From Roseovarius sp. (lineage in GTDB: Bacteria > Pseudomonadota > Alphaproteobacteria > Rhodobacterales > Rhodobacteraceae): a DNA stretch of 15,663 nt. Positions 6,853 to 13,194 of the stretch are shown here, one piece after another; position 1 is the first letter of the stretch; each line of letters opens with the position of its first letter. The notes under the pieces were generated by a model, which searched no databases, had not been told where the DNA came from, and saw only the letters and a program-made list of their open reading frames with translations. The DNA lies in NCBI GenBank assembly GCA_023260815.1, contig JALQUE010000049.1:1-15663 (forward strand), given 5' to 3'. A program made the position numbers and the translations under genes.

Positions 6853-8231
6853 GAAGCACCTCCTGTTGCTGCGGGGGTCAGATTTCCGGCATCCAGCCAT
6901 GGTTCCAGCCATTGTGTATGGACGGCGCCCGCCTGAACCTGCGGGTCGTCCGCCAGCGCCAGATGCAGCGGGATTGTCGTCTTGAGACCGTCGATCGACA
7001 GGGTCTGCAGGGCGGCGCGCAGACGGGAAATGGCCTGCGCCCGGTCGGCCCCATGGGCGATCAGTTTGCCGATCAGCGAATCGTAGAAGGGCGGGATCTG
7101 GTAGCCTTCGTAAAGGAAGTGATCCATGCGGATGCCGTCGCCCTCGGGCAGGCGGAGGGCGCCCACGGTGCCGGGGAAAGGCATGAACTGCAGATGCGGA
7201 TCTTCGGCGTTGATGCGCACTTCGATGGCGTGGCCTGTGACGGTGATCTGCTCTTGCCGGAAGCGGAGCGGCTCGCCCCCGGCGATGCGGATCATTTCCT
7301 GCACGAGGTCGATGCCGGTGACCATTTCGGTCACGGGATGTTCGACCTGAATGCGGGTGTTCATCTCGATGAAGAAAAACTGGTTGCTGGCCTCTTCATA
7401 GAGAAATTCCAGCGTGCCCGCGCCCTTGTAGCCCACCGCTTCGGCCATCGCGACCGCAGAGGCGCAGAGCGATTGGCGCGTGGCCTCGTCCAGACAGGTG
7501 GCGCCGGCTTCTTCCCAGACTTTCTGGCGGCGGCGCTGGATGGAGCATTCGCGCTCGAAGCAATGGACGGCGCGGGTGCCGTCACCGAGGATCTGCACCT
7601 CGATGTGGCGCGGATCGCGCAGCGCGCGTTCCAGATACAGCCCGCCATCGCCAAAGGCGGCCTGCGCCTCGGACTGGGCTTGCGGGGCGAGCTTGCGCAG
7701 TTCATCCTCGTTGGCGGCGATGCGGATGCCGCGCCCACCCCCACCGGCGGCGGCCTTGATCATCACCGGGTAGCCCACTTGGGCGGCGGTGGCGACCGCA
7801 TCGTCCAGCGTGTCGATCCGCCCCTTGGAGCCGGGCACAACGGGCGTTCCCGCAGCTTGGGCAGCTTGTCGCGCGGCGACCTTGTCGCCCATTCGTTCGA
7901 TCGTGTCGGCGGACGGGCCGACATAGGTGATCCCGGCCTCTTGCAGCGCGCGGGCGAAACGGGGGCTTTCGGACAGGAACCCATAGCCCGGATGAACGGC
8001 ATCCGCGCCGGTTTGCCGGGCGGCGTCGACGATGCGCGCCACATCGAGATAGGACGTCTTGGCAGCCGCTGGTCCGATGCACACCGCTTCGTCGGCCAGT
8101 CTGACCGCCAACATGTCGGCGTCGGCTTCGGAATGGGCCTGAATGGTGTAAATCCCAAGGTCGCGGGCGGCCCGGATGATCCGGACCGCGATTTCGCCGC
8201 GATTGGCGATCAGAAGGCGCGATATGGCCAT
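6849..8231 (-). CDS. accC: Biotin carboxylase subunit (AccC-like) of the PxpABC-associated complex
   Basis: A 460-residue biotin carboxylase from ATG 8231-8229, 2 nt after the carrier gene stop; the frame is open further upstream, but that part overlaps the carrier gene and is not homologous. All expected ATP-grasp and catalytic residues appear at E. coli AccC positions shifted by one at most: K117, K159, the glycine loop GGGGRG (163-168), H209, E289 and N291/R293 in EMNTRIQVEHP, E297, and R339 in EVRINAEDP. It would carboxylate the carrier's biotin with ATP and bicarbonate. No acetyl-CoA carboxyltransferase (accA/accD) is nearby; the downstream AHS1/AHS2 genes supply a carboxyltransferase-type fold instead. 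This recalls urea carboxylase, where the same domains are fused. A dedicated role in this operon, not fatty-acid synthesis, is inferred. Confidence 0.9.
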   Translation of the reverse strand: MAISRLLIANRGEIAVRIIRAARDLGIYTIQAHSEADADMLAVRLADEAVCIGPAAAKTSYLDVARIVDAARQTGADAVHPGYGFLSESPRFARALQEAGITYVGPSADTIERMGDKVAARQAAQAAGTPVVPGSKGRIDTLDDAVATAAQVGYPVMIKAAAGGGGRGIRIAANEDELRKLAPQAQSEAQAAFGDGGLYLERALRDPRHIEVQILGDGTRAVHCFERECSIQRRRQKVWEEAGATCLDEATRQSLCASAVAMAEAVGYKGAGTLEFLYEEASNQFFFIEMNTRIQVEHPVTEMVTGIDLVQEMIRIAGGEPLRFRQEQITVTGHAIEVRINAEDPHLQFMPFPGTVGALRLPEGDGIRMDHFLYEGYQIPPFYDSLIGKLIAHGADRAQAISRLRAALQTLSIDGLKTTIPLHLALADDPQVQAGAVHTQWLEPWLDAGNLTPAATGGAS

Positions 8232-8233
8232 GA

Positions 8234-8470
8234 TCAATCGTCCAGCGTGGCCAGTACCTGCCCGGCGGTCACCGGCCCGTCGTTGTCGGCGGCATAACCG
8301 GCGAAGGTGCCGGCGATTTCGGACTTCACCTCGATGAAGGTTTTCATCACCTCGACCAGCCCGATCACGTCGCCGATGGCGACGGCGTCGCCCGTGGCCT
8401 TGTAGGGCGCGTCCTCGGGGGAGGGTCGGTGATAGAAGGTTCCGGGAAGGGGGGATTGGATGTCTGCCAT
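8234..8470 (-). CDS. accB: Small biotin carboxyl carrier protein (single biotinyl domain)
   Basis: A 78-residue protein that is only a biotinyl domain. It starts SPLPGTFYHRPSPE, the usual beginning of AccB-type carrier domains, and carries the hairpin VEVMKTF with the acceptor lysine K43. The sequence around the lysine is VMKT instead of the common AMKM; biotin ligases usually tolerate this, but it is a visible variation. There is no N-terminal Ala/Pro-rich region as in E. coli AccB, so the carrier must dock directly on its partners. AGGAGG lies about 6 nt before the ATG. It sits between pxpA (26-bp gap) and the biotin carboxylase (2-nt gap), and would shuttle carboxybiotin to the PxpB/PxpC-like unit. 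Confidence 0.88.
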   Translation of the reverse strand: MADIQSPLPGTFYHRPSPEDAPYKATGDAVAIGDVIGLVEVMKTFIEVKSEIAGTFAGYAADNDGPVTAGQVLATLDD

Positions 8471-8496
8471 GGTGGTCCTCCTGACGGTAAGTCGTC

Positions 8497-9279
8497 TCAG
8501 CTTGCGCGTTCGAGCACGGTTGCGGCGGCGGCGATGGTGACGCCGTTATCGGTAAGCGTGCTGCGGATGGCGCGCCCGATCTCAAGCGCGCCGGGTGTGT
8601 CGGAATGAAAACAGATCGATTCGAAGTCGATCGGGATGTCGTGGCCTTCGACGGTCTGGACGACACCCTCCTGACAGGCGCGCAGGCATTTCGCGGCGAT
8701 CTGATCGGGATCGGGGCGGGCAACCTGTCGCTTGAACACGATCGAGCCGCTGTCGTCGTAATCCCGGTCGGCATAGAATTCGCGGACCACGGGATGTCCC
8801 AGACGCTTGGCCACCTCGTAGGTCTTGGAGATGCCCATGCAGAAGATGATCGCGTCGCTGCTGGTCTTTTGCAGGGTGTCGACCATCAGCTGGGACAGCT
8901 CCTCGTTGACGGCGGCCTCCATGTAGAGGGCGCCATGCGGTTTGACATGCTGGAGCGCGATGCCATAGCGACGTCCGAATTCACGGATCGCGCCGATCTG
9001 GTAGACGATGTCGTTGACCAGTTCCTCGGCGCTGGTGCGGATGTAGCGCCGCCCAAAGCCCTGAAGATCGCGGTAGCCGGGATGCGCACCAAGACCGACC
9101 CCGTATTGCTGTGCCAGCTTGACCACGCGGTCCATGGAATTGGGATCGCCCGCATGAAAACCGGCTGCGATATTGGCCGAACTGATGATCGCCATAAGGT
9201 CTTCGTCCGGGGCTTCGCCCAGAACCCACTGGCCAAACCCCTCGCCCATGTCGCAATTCAGATCGACGGCAGTCTTCAT
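8497..9279 (-). CDS. pxpA: PxpA-like subunit (LamB/YcsF family)
   Basis: A 260-residue LamB/YcsF protein, close to the usual size of about 245-255. Conserved motifs are DLNCDMGEGFG (6-16), ANIAAGFHAGDP (35-46), GAHPGYRDLQGFGRR (about 63-77), HVKPHGALY (about 111-119) and FHSDTPGA near the C-terminus. The family has a deacetylase-like barrel with metal-binding Asp/His residues. In E. coli it is the A subunit of the ATP-dependent 5-oxoprolinase. It is the first gene of the eight-gene minus-strand operon and is divergent from a LysR gene. GAGGA stands about 8 nt before the ATG. It probably carries out the hydrolytic or ring-opening step on a lactam or amide activated by the other subunits. Family is certain; substrate is open. 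Confidence 0.92.
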   Translation of the reverse strand: MKTAVDLNCDMGEGFGQWVLGEAPDEDLMAIISSANIAAGFHAGDPNSMDRVVKLAQQYGVGLGAHPGYRDLQGFGRRYIRTSAEELVNDIVYQIGAIREFGRRYGIALQHVKPHGALYMEAAVNEELSQLMVDTLQKTSSDAIIFCMGISKTYEVAKRLGHPVVREFYADRDYDDSGSIVFKRQVARPDPDQIAAKCLRACQEGVVQTVEGHDIPIDFESICFHSDTPGALEIGRAIRSTLTDNGVTIAAAATVLERAS

Positions 9280-9521
9280 TGTCGTGGTCCTCGTATTTTG
9301 GCTGCTGGCAGCATGGCAACGCGGGCCACGTCTTGTAAATTTCCAATATTTGTTGAAAGATTATCTAAATTTCAGAAGGGAGAGGCGGAGACGGCGAATT
9401 CTAACCCTTTGAAATTCCAGAGGGTGATCAAAGTTTCACCTCTTTGCGAAAAGTATTATCTGTTTTTTCGATATTCTAAGTTCTAATATTCGTCAGATCA
9501 CAGCGGGAGCCTGAGCCTTTG
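9280..9521. promoter_or_regulatory. Divergent pxpA / lysR regulatory region with candidate LysR boxes
   Basis: This 242-bp gap is clearly more AT-rich than the flanking genes, as expected of a divergent promoter region. Near the lysR start, ATATTCTAAGTTCTAATATT (9471-9490) has ATATT/AATAT arms around 9 nt and contains a symmetrical T-N11-A (T9474, A9486), the LysR box. Two weaker palindromes follow: CAAAG-N8-CTTTG (9429-9446) and CAA-N6-TTG within TTTC...GAAA (9340-9358), the last about 65-80 bp upstream of pxpA. I could not place -35/-10 boxes with confidence. The arrangement fits a LysR protein that represses its own gene and activates pxpA when it binds an inducer. Confidence 0.5.
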
Positions 9522-10439
9522 ATGAATTTCCGGCATCTCAAGTATTTCGTCGCGACGGCAGAATCGGGACAGGTCAGCCGTGCGGCGACGGCGCTGTCGA
9601 TCTCGCAATCGGCCATCACCACGGCGATCCGCGATCTGGAGACCGAACTGGGCGCGGATCTGTTCCTGCGCTCGGCGCATGGGATGGAAATGACCGATGC
9701 GGGCCGCGAATTTCTGGCCTCGGCGCAGGATATCCTTGCACGGCTGGACGAGGCCAAGAACCTGACGCAGCGCCGATCCACGGCGGAGGGCGTGATTTCA
9801 ATCGCCGCGACCTATACTGTGGTCGGATATTTCCTGCCCTATCATCTGGACCGGCTGGCGCATCTGTATCCGGGCATCGACATACGTCTGAGCGAGTTGA
9901 ACCGCGAAAGCATCGAGGAAGGGTTATTGTCGAACCGGTTCGACATGGCGGTGGTGCTGACATCCAACCTGACCAATCCCGAGATCGAGACCGAGACGCT
10001 GCTGAAATCGACACGGCGCCTCTGGGTGCCGGCGAACCATCCGTTCCACCGCAAGGGCAAGGCCAGTTTCGCCGAGATCGCGGAGCAGGATTACATCATG
10101 CTGACCGTCGACGAGGCGGCCCATACGACGATGAAATACTGGTCAGGCACCAATTATCAGCCGAAGGTCAAGCTGCGCACCGCATCGGTCGAGGCGGTCC
10201 GGTCGATGGTGGCCAATGGGCAGGGGGTCACGATCCTGTCCGACATGGTCTATCGGCCCTGGTCCCTTGAGGGCAAACGCATCGGCACCGCCGCCACGAC
10301 GCATGACATTCCGTCGATGGATGTCGGCCTGGCCTACAGGCGCGGCACGGATATCACCGGGCCGCTGGCATTGGTGCATGATTACTTCCGCGAATCCTTT
10401 GTCGAGCCGCAGAGTTATTTCCAAAGTCAGCGACCCTGA
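9522..10439 (+). CDS. LysR-family transcriptional regulator, probable regulator of the pxp operon
   Basis: A 305-residue LTTR from ATG 9522; a TTG codon directly before it could also serve. The N-terminal winged helix-turn-helix is clear: MNFRHLKYFVATAESGQVS at the start, then RAATALSISQSAITTAIRDLE (about 20-40), then LGADLFLR. The LysR substrate-binding domain follows from about residue 90, beginning GVISIAATYTVVGYFLP and ending near the C-terminus. The usual family length is about 300. It is divergent from pxpA, the classic LTTR arrangement for controlling the neighbouring operon, and a T-N11-A palindrome lies just upstream of its start. The inducer is probably the imported substrate or a product of the pxp enzymes; this is inferred. 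No strong ribosome binding site is seen (GGGAG lies 13 nt upstream), suggesting low expression. Confidence 0.9.
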   Translation: MNFRHLKYFVATAESGQVSRAATALSISQSAITTAIRDLETELGADLFLRSAHGMEMTDAGREFLASAQDILARLDEAKNLTQRRSTAEGVISIAATYTVVGYFLPYHLDRLAHLYPGIDIRLSELNRESIEEGLLSNRFDMAVVLTSNLTNPEIETETLLKSTRRLWVPANHPFHRKGKASFAEIAEQDYIMLTVDEAAHTTMKYWSGTNYQPKVKLRTASVEAVRSMVANGQGVTILSDMVYRPWSLEGKRIGTAATTHDIPSMDVGLAYRRGTDITGPLALVHDYFRESFVEPQSYFQSQRP

Positions 10440-10451
10440 GGGGACAGGACA

Positions 10452-10766
10452 TCAACCCTTGTCGCCCACATTCTCGGCGAAGGATTTGGTGAAGGCGGCC
10501 TGCTGGTCGGGGCTGGCCTCGGTCTGGTGCCGGGCTTTCCAGTCGTCATAGGGCATGCCGTAGAAAACCTCGCGGGCCTCGTCCTTGGACATCTCGATGC
10601 CACGGGCGTTCGCGGCTTCCTGATACCAGCGCGACAGGCAGTTGCGGCAAAAGCCTGCAAGGTTCATCATGTCGATGTTCTGCACGTCGGCACGCTTGTC
10701 CATGAGGTGTTCACGCAGGGTGCGGAACGCGGCGGCTTCAAGTTCGATACGGGTCTGGTCGTCCAT
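10452..10766 (-). CDS. DUF1244 family protein
   Basis: A 104-residue soluble protein of the DUF1244 family, widespread in Proteobacteria. The hallmark is the segment from about residue 27 to 48 with VQNIDMMNLAGF followed by CRNCLSRWY. C40 and C43 form a CxxC pair that may bind metal or be redox active, though no function is established. A conserved FYGMPYDDWKA stretch follows at about 68-78, and the C-terminus is polar. AGGAGG stands 5 nt before the ATG. It lies convergent to the lysR gene, with 12 nt between the stop codons. Upstream in the minus direction, a block of palindromes separates it from the tautomerase gene, so it may have its own promoter. Family assignment is strong; function is unknown. 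Confidence 0.88.
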   Translation of the reverse strand: MDDQTRIELEAAAFRTLREHLMDKRADVQNIDMMNLAGFCRNCLSRWYQEAANARGIEMSKDEAREVFYGMPYDDWKARHQTEASPDQQAAFTKSFAENVGDKG

Positions 10767-10780
10767 GGGATCCTCCTGTT

Positions 10781-10892
10781 TAAAGCGTTTCGCGAAAAAC
10801 CTGACTCACAGATTTTCGCGACATGCAGTGTTGGGTTCAATCGTTGCACGCGGTCCGCCTTTCGCTGATGCCTCAGGGTGAAGGAGGACCGC
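10781..10892. repeat. Intergenic palindromic block (RPE/RIME-like element or structured RNA)
   Basis: The 133-bp gap between the DUF1244 and tautomerase genes is nearly filled by two palindromes. The first pairs TCGCGAAAA (10790-10798) with TTTTCGCGA (10813-10821), with CTG/CAG continuing into the loop. The second pairs GCGGTCC (10850-10856) with GGACCGC (10886-10892), continues CCTT/AAGG after one mismatch, and is capped by CTGA-TGCC-TCAG (10865-10876). The flank TTTAAAGCGTTTCGCGAAAA together with TTTTCGCGACATGC resembles, from memory, the dispersed palindromic elements of rhizobia and relatives. No T tract marks either one as an intrinsic terminator. It could be a mobile intergenic repeat, an mRNA stabiliser, or a small RNA. 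Confidence 0.5.
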
Positions 10893-10899
10893 TTTCACG

Positions 10900-11241
10900 T
10901 CACAACATGCGCTTGAGATAGGGTGGGTTCAAGTCGGTCAGGCGCACTGTCAGGCTTCCGGCGTCAGGCAGATGCGCTTGCAGCGTTTCCATGACGATCC
11001 CGGCCAGATCATCGCGCGTGGCGTCGTCACGACCGGGGATCAGAAGCAAGGTGGCATGGGCAAAGCTTTGCGGCACGACACCGATGCGCGATGCGGTGGC
11101 GGCGATGGTGCGGGTGCGCACCGTTTCAGGGCCATTGACCGAAGGATGCCCGGCAAGACGATCAAAGAGATCATCGCAGAGCGCCTGCAAATCGTGGCTG
11201 TCCTGCAGACCGGCGGAATGTTCAACGATGACATGCGGCAT
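10900..11241 (-). CDS. 5-carboxymethyl-2-hydroxymuconate isomerase-like tautomerase
   Basis: A 113-residue protein of the CHMI family in the tautomerase superfamily. It begins MPHVIVEHSAGL; the proline after the start methionine is the catalytic base of this superfamily and needs the initiator Met removed. The start is fixed by this Pro and by AAGGAA 6 nt upstream. CHMI (HpaF/HpcD) acts in the 4-hydroxyphenylacetate meta-cleavage route, isomerising 5-carboxymethyl-2-hydroxymuconate. No other genes of that route are present here, and homologues commonly stand alone in Rhodobacterales, so the real substrate may differ. It follows N-formylglutamate amidohydrolase with a 75-bp gap on the same strand; nothing notable was seen in that gap. 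Family confident, physiological role uncertain. Confidence 0.8.
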   Translation of the reverse strand: MPHVIVEHSAGLQDSHDLQALCDDLFDRLAGHPSVNGPETVRTRTIAATASRIGVVPQSFAHATLLLIPGRDDATRDDLAGIVMETLQAHLPDAGSLTVRLTDLNPPYLKRML

Positions 11242-11316
11242 GAGCGGTTCCTTTCAGCGCGCCATTAGGCCCGGCAAGGGCGTTGCGCGCAAGCCGATGT
11301 TTGCGGCACGCGGCGG

Positions 11317-12057
11317 TCAGATCCCGGCGCGGTCGGCGGCATCGCACAGGATCGGGGCAAGACGACGCGCCCATGCGATCTGATCATCGGCCTGTTCGAT
11401 CAGGTCGTTGCGCACCTCGAGCAGGACATTGGGCCGCTGATAGGCGATGGCATGGCGCGCGATCGCGTCACCGGGCAGATGGCCGCCGTAAGGTTCGTTC
11501 TCGCCGACACACAAGTCGTGTTCCTCGCGCAGCCGCGCAATGAGAGGGCGCGACAGCCGTTCATCGGCGGCATAGAGCACACCGACATGCCAGGGCCGGG
11601 GCGGCCTGCCCTGCAATTGCCGGGTGAAGCTGTGGACCGAGACCAGCACCGTGTCGGGACGCCGCGCTGCCAACTGGGCCAGTGCGGTATGGTAGGGCCG
11701 GTAACAGCGGTTCAGCCGGAGGGTCAATTCGTCTGCACCGGCGTGCCGATTGCCGGGGATGATCGTGCCGTCATAAAGCTTCATCAGGAGGGTCGGGTCA
11801 TCCTCGCCCCGGTTCGGGTCGATCACGAGGCGCGAGAAATTCGACAGGATCACCGGCGCATCAAGGCAGGCGGCCAGTTCGCGCGCAATGCCGGCGGCGC
11901 CCACGTCATAGGCGATGTGACGCTGCATGTCGCCCGCCGCCAGACCGAGACAGCCACCGTTGACAAAGGGTGGCACGGTATTGGCGGCATGATCACAGGT
12001 GATCAGCCAACGGGCGGGGCGATCTGCGCCTTCGATGAAAAAGGGCTGGTACGTCAT
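11317..12057 (-). CDS. N-formylglutamate amidohydrolase family protein
   Basis: A protein of about 246 residues in the FGase family, which hydrolyses N-formyl-L-glutamate to formate and glutamate in histidine degradation. Seen motifs: ITCDHAANTVPP (19-30), likely holding metal ligands; DVGAAG (51-56); SNFSRLVIDPNRGEDDP (72-88), with arginines for the carboxylates; SVHSFTR (140-146); and VLLEVRND near the C-terminus. I place the start at ATG 12057, with GGA about 12 nt upstream. ATG 12078 and GTG 12081 are in frame and would add 7 or 8 residues, but they lack a ribosome binding site. There are no hut genes nearby, so a general acyl-glutamate or formyl-amino-acid hydrolase is equally possible. 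It is divergent from pyk. Confidence 0.85.
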   Translation of the reverse strand: MTYQPFFIEGADRPARWLITCDHAANTVPPFVNGGCLGLAAGDMQRHIAYDVGAAGIARELAACLDAPVILSNFSRLVIDPNRGEDDPTLLMKLYDGTIIPGNRHAGADELTLRLNRCYRPYHTALAQLAARRPDTVLVSVHSFTRQLQGRPPRPWHVGVLYAADERLSRPLIARLREEHDLCVGENEPYGGHLPGDAIARHAIAYQRPNVLLEVRNDLIEQADDQIAWARRLAPILCDAADRAGI

Positions 12058-12134
12058 AGGGGTGTCATGTCCTTTCATCACCGTCTAGGACAGTTGAACG
12101 GTGAAGTGAAATGGGTAATAAGCGAGAGGAGGAA

Positions 12135-12148
12135 TGTTAGCGATAACA
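12135..12148. promoter_or_regulatory. Perfect palindrome TGTTAGCGATAACA, candidate LacI-family operator for pyk
   Basis: TGTTA-GCGA-TAACA has perfect 5-bp arms and lies 109 bp upstream of the pyk start, in the divergent gap shared with the amidohydrolase gene. The form TGTTA-N4-TAACA is typical of LacI/GalR-family operators such as E. coli GntR sites. Alphaproteobacterial regulators of central carbon metabolism of this family (for example CceR of Rhodobacter) are a plausible owner, especially as the target would be pyruvate kinase. A TTGACA hexamer at 12200-12205 could be a -35 box, but I see no good -10. Regulator identity is inferred. Confidence 0.5.
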
Positions 12149-12256
12149 CCCGACACGCTCGGCGGTGCGTCTGGCACCGGCCCATTCGCGACAGCCCCAT
12201 TGACATGACGCGCCCGGACACAGAAACCGGGCATGCAGATACAGGAAAGACACCCG

Positions 12257-12640
12257 ATGAGACGCCACAGAAACGTCAAGATCGTCGCCACGCTTGGTCC
12301 CGCCTCCTCGGATTACGAGATGATCCGCGCCCTGCACGAAGCCGGGGCCGACGTGTTCCGCCTGAACATGAGCCACGGCACCCACGAGGATATCGCCGAG
12401 CGCCATCGCATCATCCGCCAGATCGAGACCGATCTGGACAGCCCGATCGCCATTCTGGCCGATCTTCAGGGTCCCAAGCTGCGGGTCGGGGTCTTCGCCA
12501 ATGGCGAGGAGGAATTGGTCGAGGGTGCGGCGTTCCGGCTGGATCTGGACGAAGCCGAAGGCGATGCCTCCCGTGTCTGCCTGCCCCACCCCGAGATTTT
12601 CGCGGCGCTGGAGCCGGGCGCAAGCCTGCTGGTCAATTAG
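12257..12640 (+). CDS. pyk: Pyruvate kinase, N-terminal fragment cut off at a sequence junction
   Basis: The start ATG 12257 has AGGAAAG about 8 nt upstream. The 127 visible residues are the N-terminal part of the pyruvate kinase A domain and the first part of the B domain. KIVATLGPASS is at 8-18, the substrate/K+-binding RLNMSHG (R35, N37, S39) at 35-41, and ADLQGPKLRVG at 68-78. The enzyme turns phosphoenolpyruvate and ADP into pyruvate and ATP; full-length proteins are about 470-480 residues. After LLVN, where homologues continue with an Asp-Gly-like segment, the reading hits TAG (12638-12640) exactly where the DNA changes to AT-rich phage sequence. The catalytic remainder and the effector domain are missing. 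The stop is therefore a product of the junction, not a natural end. Confidence 0.93.
   Translation: MRRHRNVKIVATLGPASSDYEMIRALHEAGADVFRLNMSHGTHEDIAERHRIIRQIETDLDSPIAILADLQGPKLRVGVFANGEEELVEGAAFRLDLDEAEGDASRVCLPHPEIFAALEPGASLLVN
12634..12640. other. Chimeric junction between alphaproteobacterial and phage DNA
   Basis: Base composition, codon use and gene content change at this point. To the left, pyk is interrupted after about 127 codons; to the right, a phage gene begins without a start codon and, by alignment with its paralog, without about 19 N-terminal residues. Both frames read through the GGTCAATTAG stretch, so the exact breakpoint can be placed only to within a few bases. No att-like repeat, integrase or target-site duplication is visible in the window. 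A mis-assembly or chimeric molecule is the simplest explanation. Confidence 0.85.
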
Positions 12641-13194
12641 CAAGTGGAAGTTTAGTTCCTATCTCAGAACAAACTGCAAGTGGTTCAGCATCAATAGAAT
12701 TTACAACAGGAATAGATAGTACTTATCCAATATATCGTTTTGAGTTTATAAATATTCATTCTCAAAATGATATAGTACAATTTTATTTTAATGGAAGTAC
12801 AGATGGTGGTAGCAATTATAATGTAACAAAAACCACAACACATTTTAGAGCATTTCATAATGAAGCAGATTCATCAGCTGGATTACAATATGAAACTGCA
12901 GCAGATTTAGCACAAAGCACATCTGGTCAAACTTTATTTAGAAATCAAGGTAATGATACAGATAATTCTGGTTCTGGTTATTTATATTTATTTGCACCAA
13001 GCAATTCAACTTATGTAAAACATTTTTTAAGTGTAATACAAGATTCAAATGCTTCAATAAATCCTGGTTCTTATAATGGATATATAGGGGGGTATTTTAA
13101 TACTTCTTCGCCAATTAATGCAGTTAATTTTTTATTTGATTCTGGCAACATAGATTCTGGTACAATAAAACTTTATGGAATAAAGGATAGTTAA
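12637..13194 (+). CDS. Phage structural/adhesin-like protein, paralog 1 (5' truncated)
   Basis: The in-frame phage-like sequence starts at about 12637 (LASGSLVPISEQ) and ends with TAA at 13192-13194, giving about 185 residues with no start codon. The same frame runs on upstream only through antisense-like bacterial DNA. The protein is rich in Ser, Thr, Asn, Gly and aromatics, has no membrane segment, and looks like a beta-rich sheet protein. It matches the next gene along its whole length: SIEFTTGIDSTY, GSNYNVTKT, GYLYLFAP, STYVKH and FDSGNIDSGTIKLYGI all have counterparts there. I infer a virion surface or tail-fibre-associated protein; it belongs to a family usually left as hypothetical in marine phages. 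The stop overlaps the next start by 1 nt (TAATG). Confidence 0.75.
   Translation, partial: LASGSLVPISEQTASGSASIEFTTGIDSTYPIYRFEFINIHSQNDIVQFYFNGSTDGGSNYNVTKTTTHFRAFHNEADSSAGLQYETAADLAQSTSGQTLFRNQGNDTDNSGSGYLYLFAPSNSTYVKHFLSVIQDSNASINPGSYNGYIGGYFNTSSPINAVNFLFDSGNIDSGTIKLYGIKDS

Noticed and set aside
6853..6912. ATG start for the PxpB-like protein at 6912
   Set aside because: It would add 20 unrelated residues inside the biotin carboxylase gene. GTG 6852 has AGGAGG at the right distance and a GTGA overlap with the previous stop.
8231..8234. Reading the carrier and biotin carboxylase as housekeeping acetyl-CoA carboxylase
   Set aside because: The carrier lacks the AccB N-terminal region, no accA or accD is present, and both genes are coupled to PxpA/B/C-like genes.
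8232..8774. N-terminal extension of the biotin carboxylase to 641 residues
   Set aside because: The extra residues overlap the carrier and pxpA genes in another frame and show no homology; the family start is MAISRLLIANRGE at 8231.
12747..12754. TATAAATA inside the first phage paralog as a late promoter
   Set aside because: It lies within coding sequence, far from the next start at 13194; chance occurrence is likely in this AT-rich DNA.
11452..13194. A 580-codon plus-strand frame joining bacterial and phage sequence
   Set aside because: Its first ~395 codons are antisense or out of frame to the amidohydrolase and pyk genes. Only the part after about 12637 is real phage coding sequence, so the fusion is an artefact of the junction.
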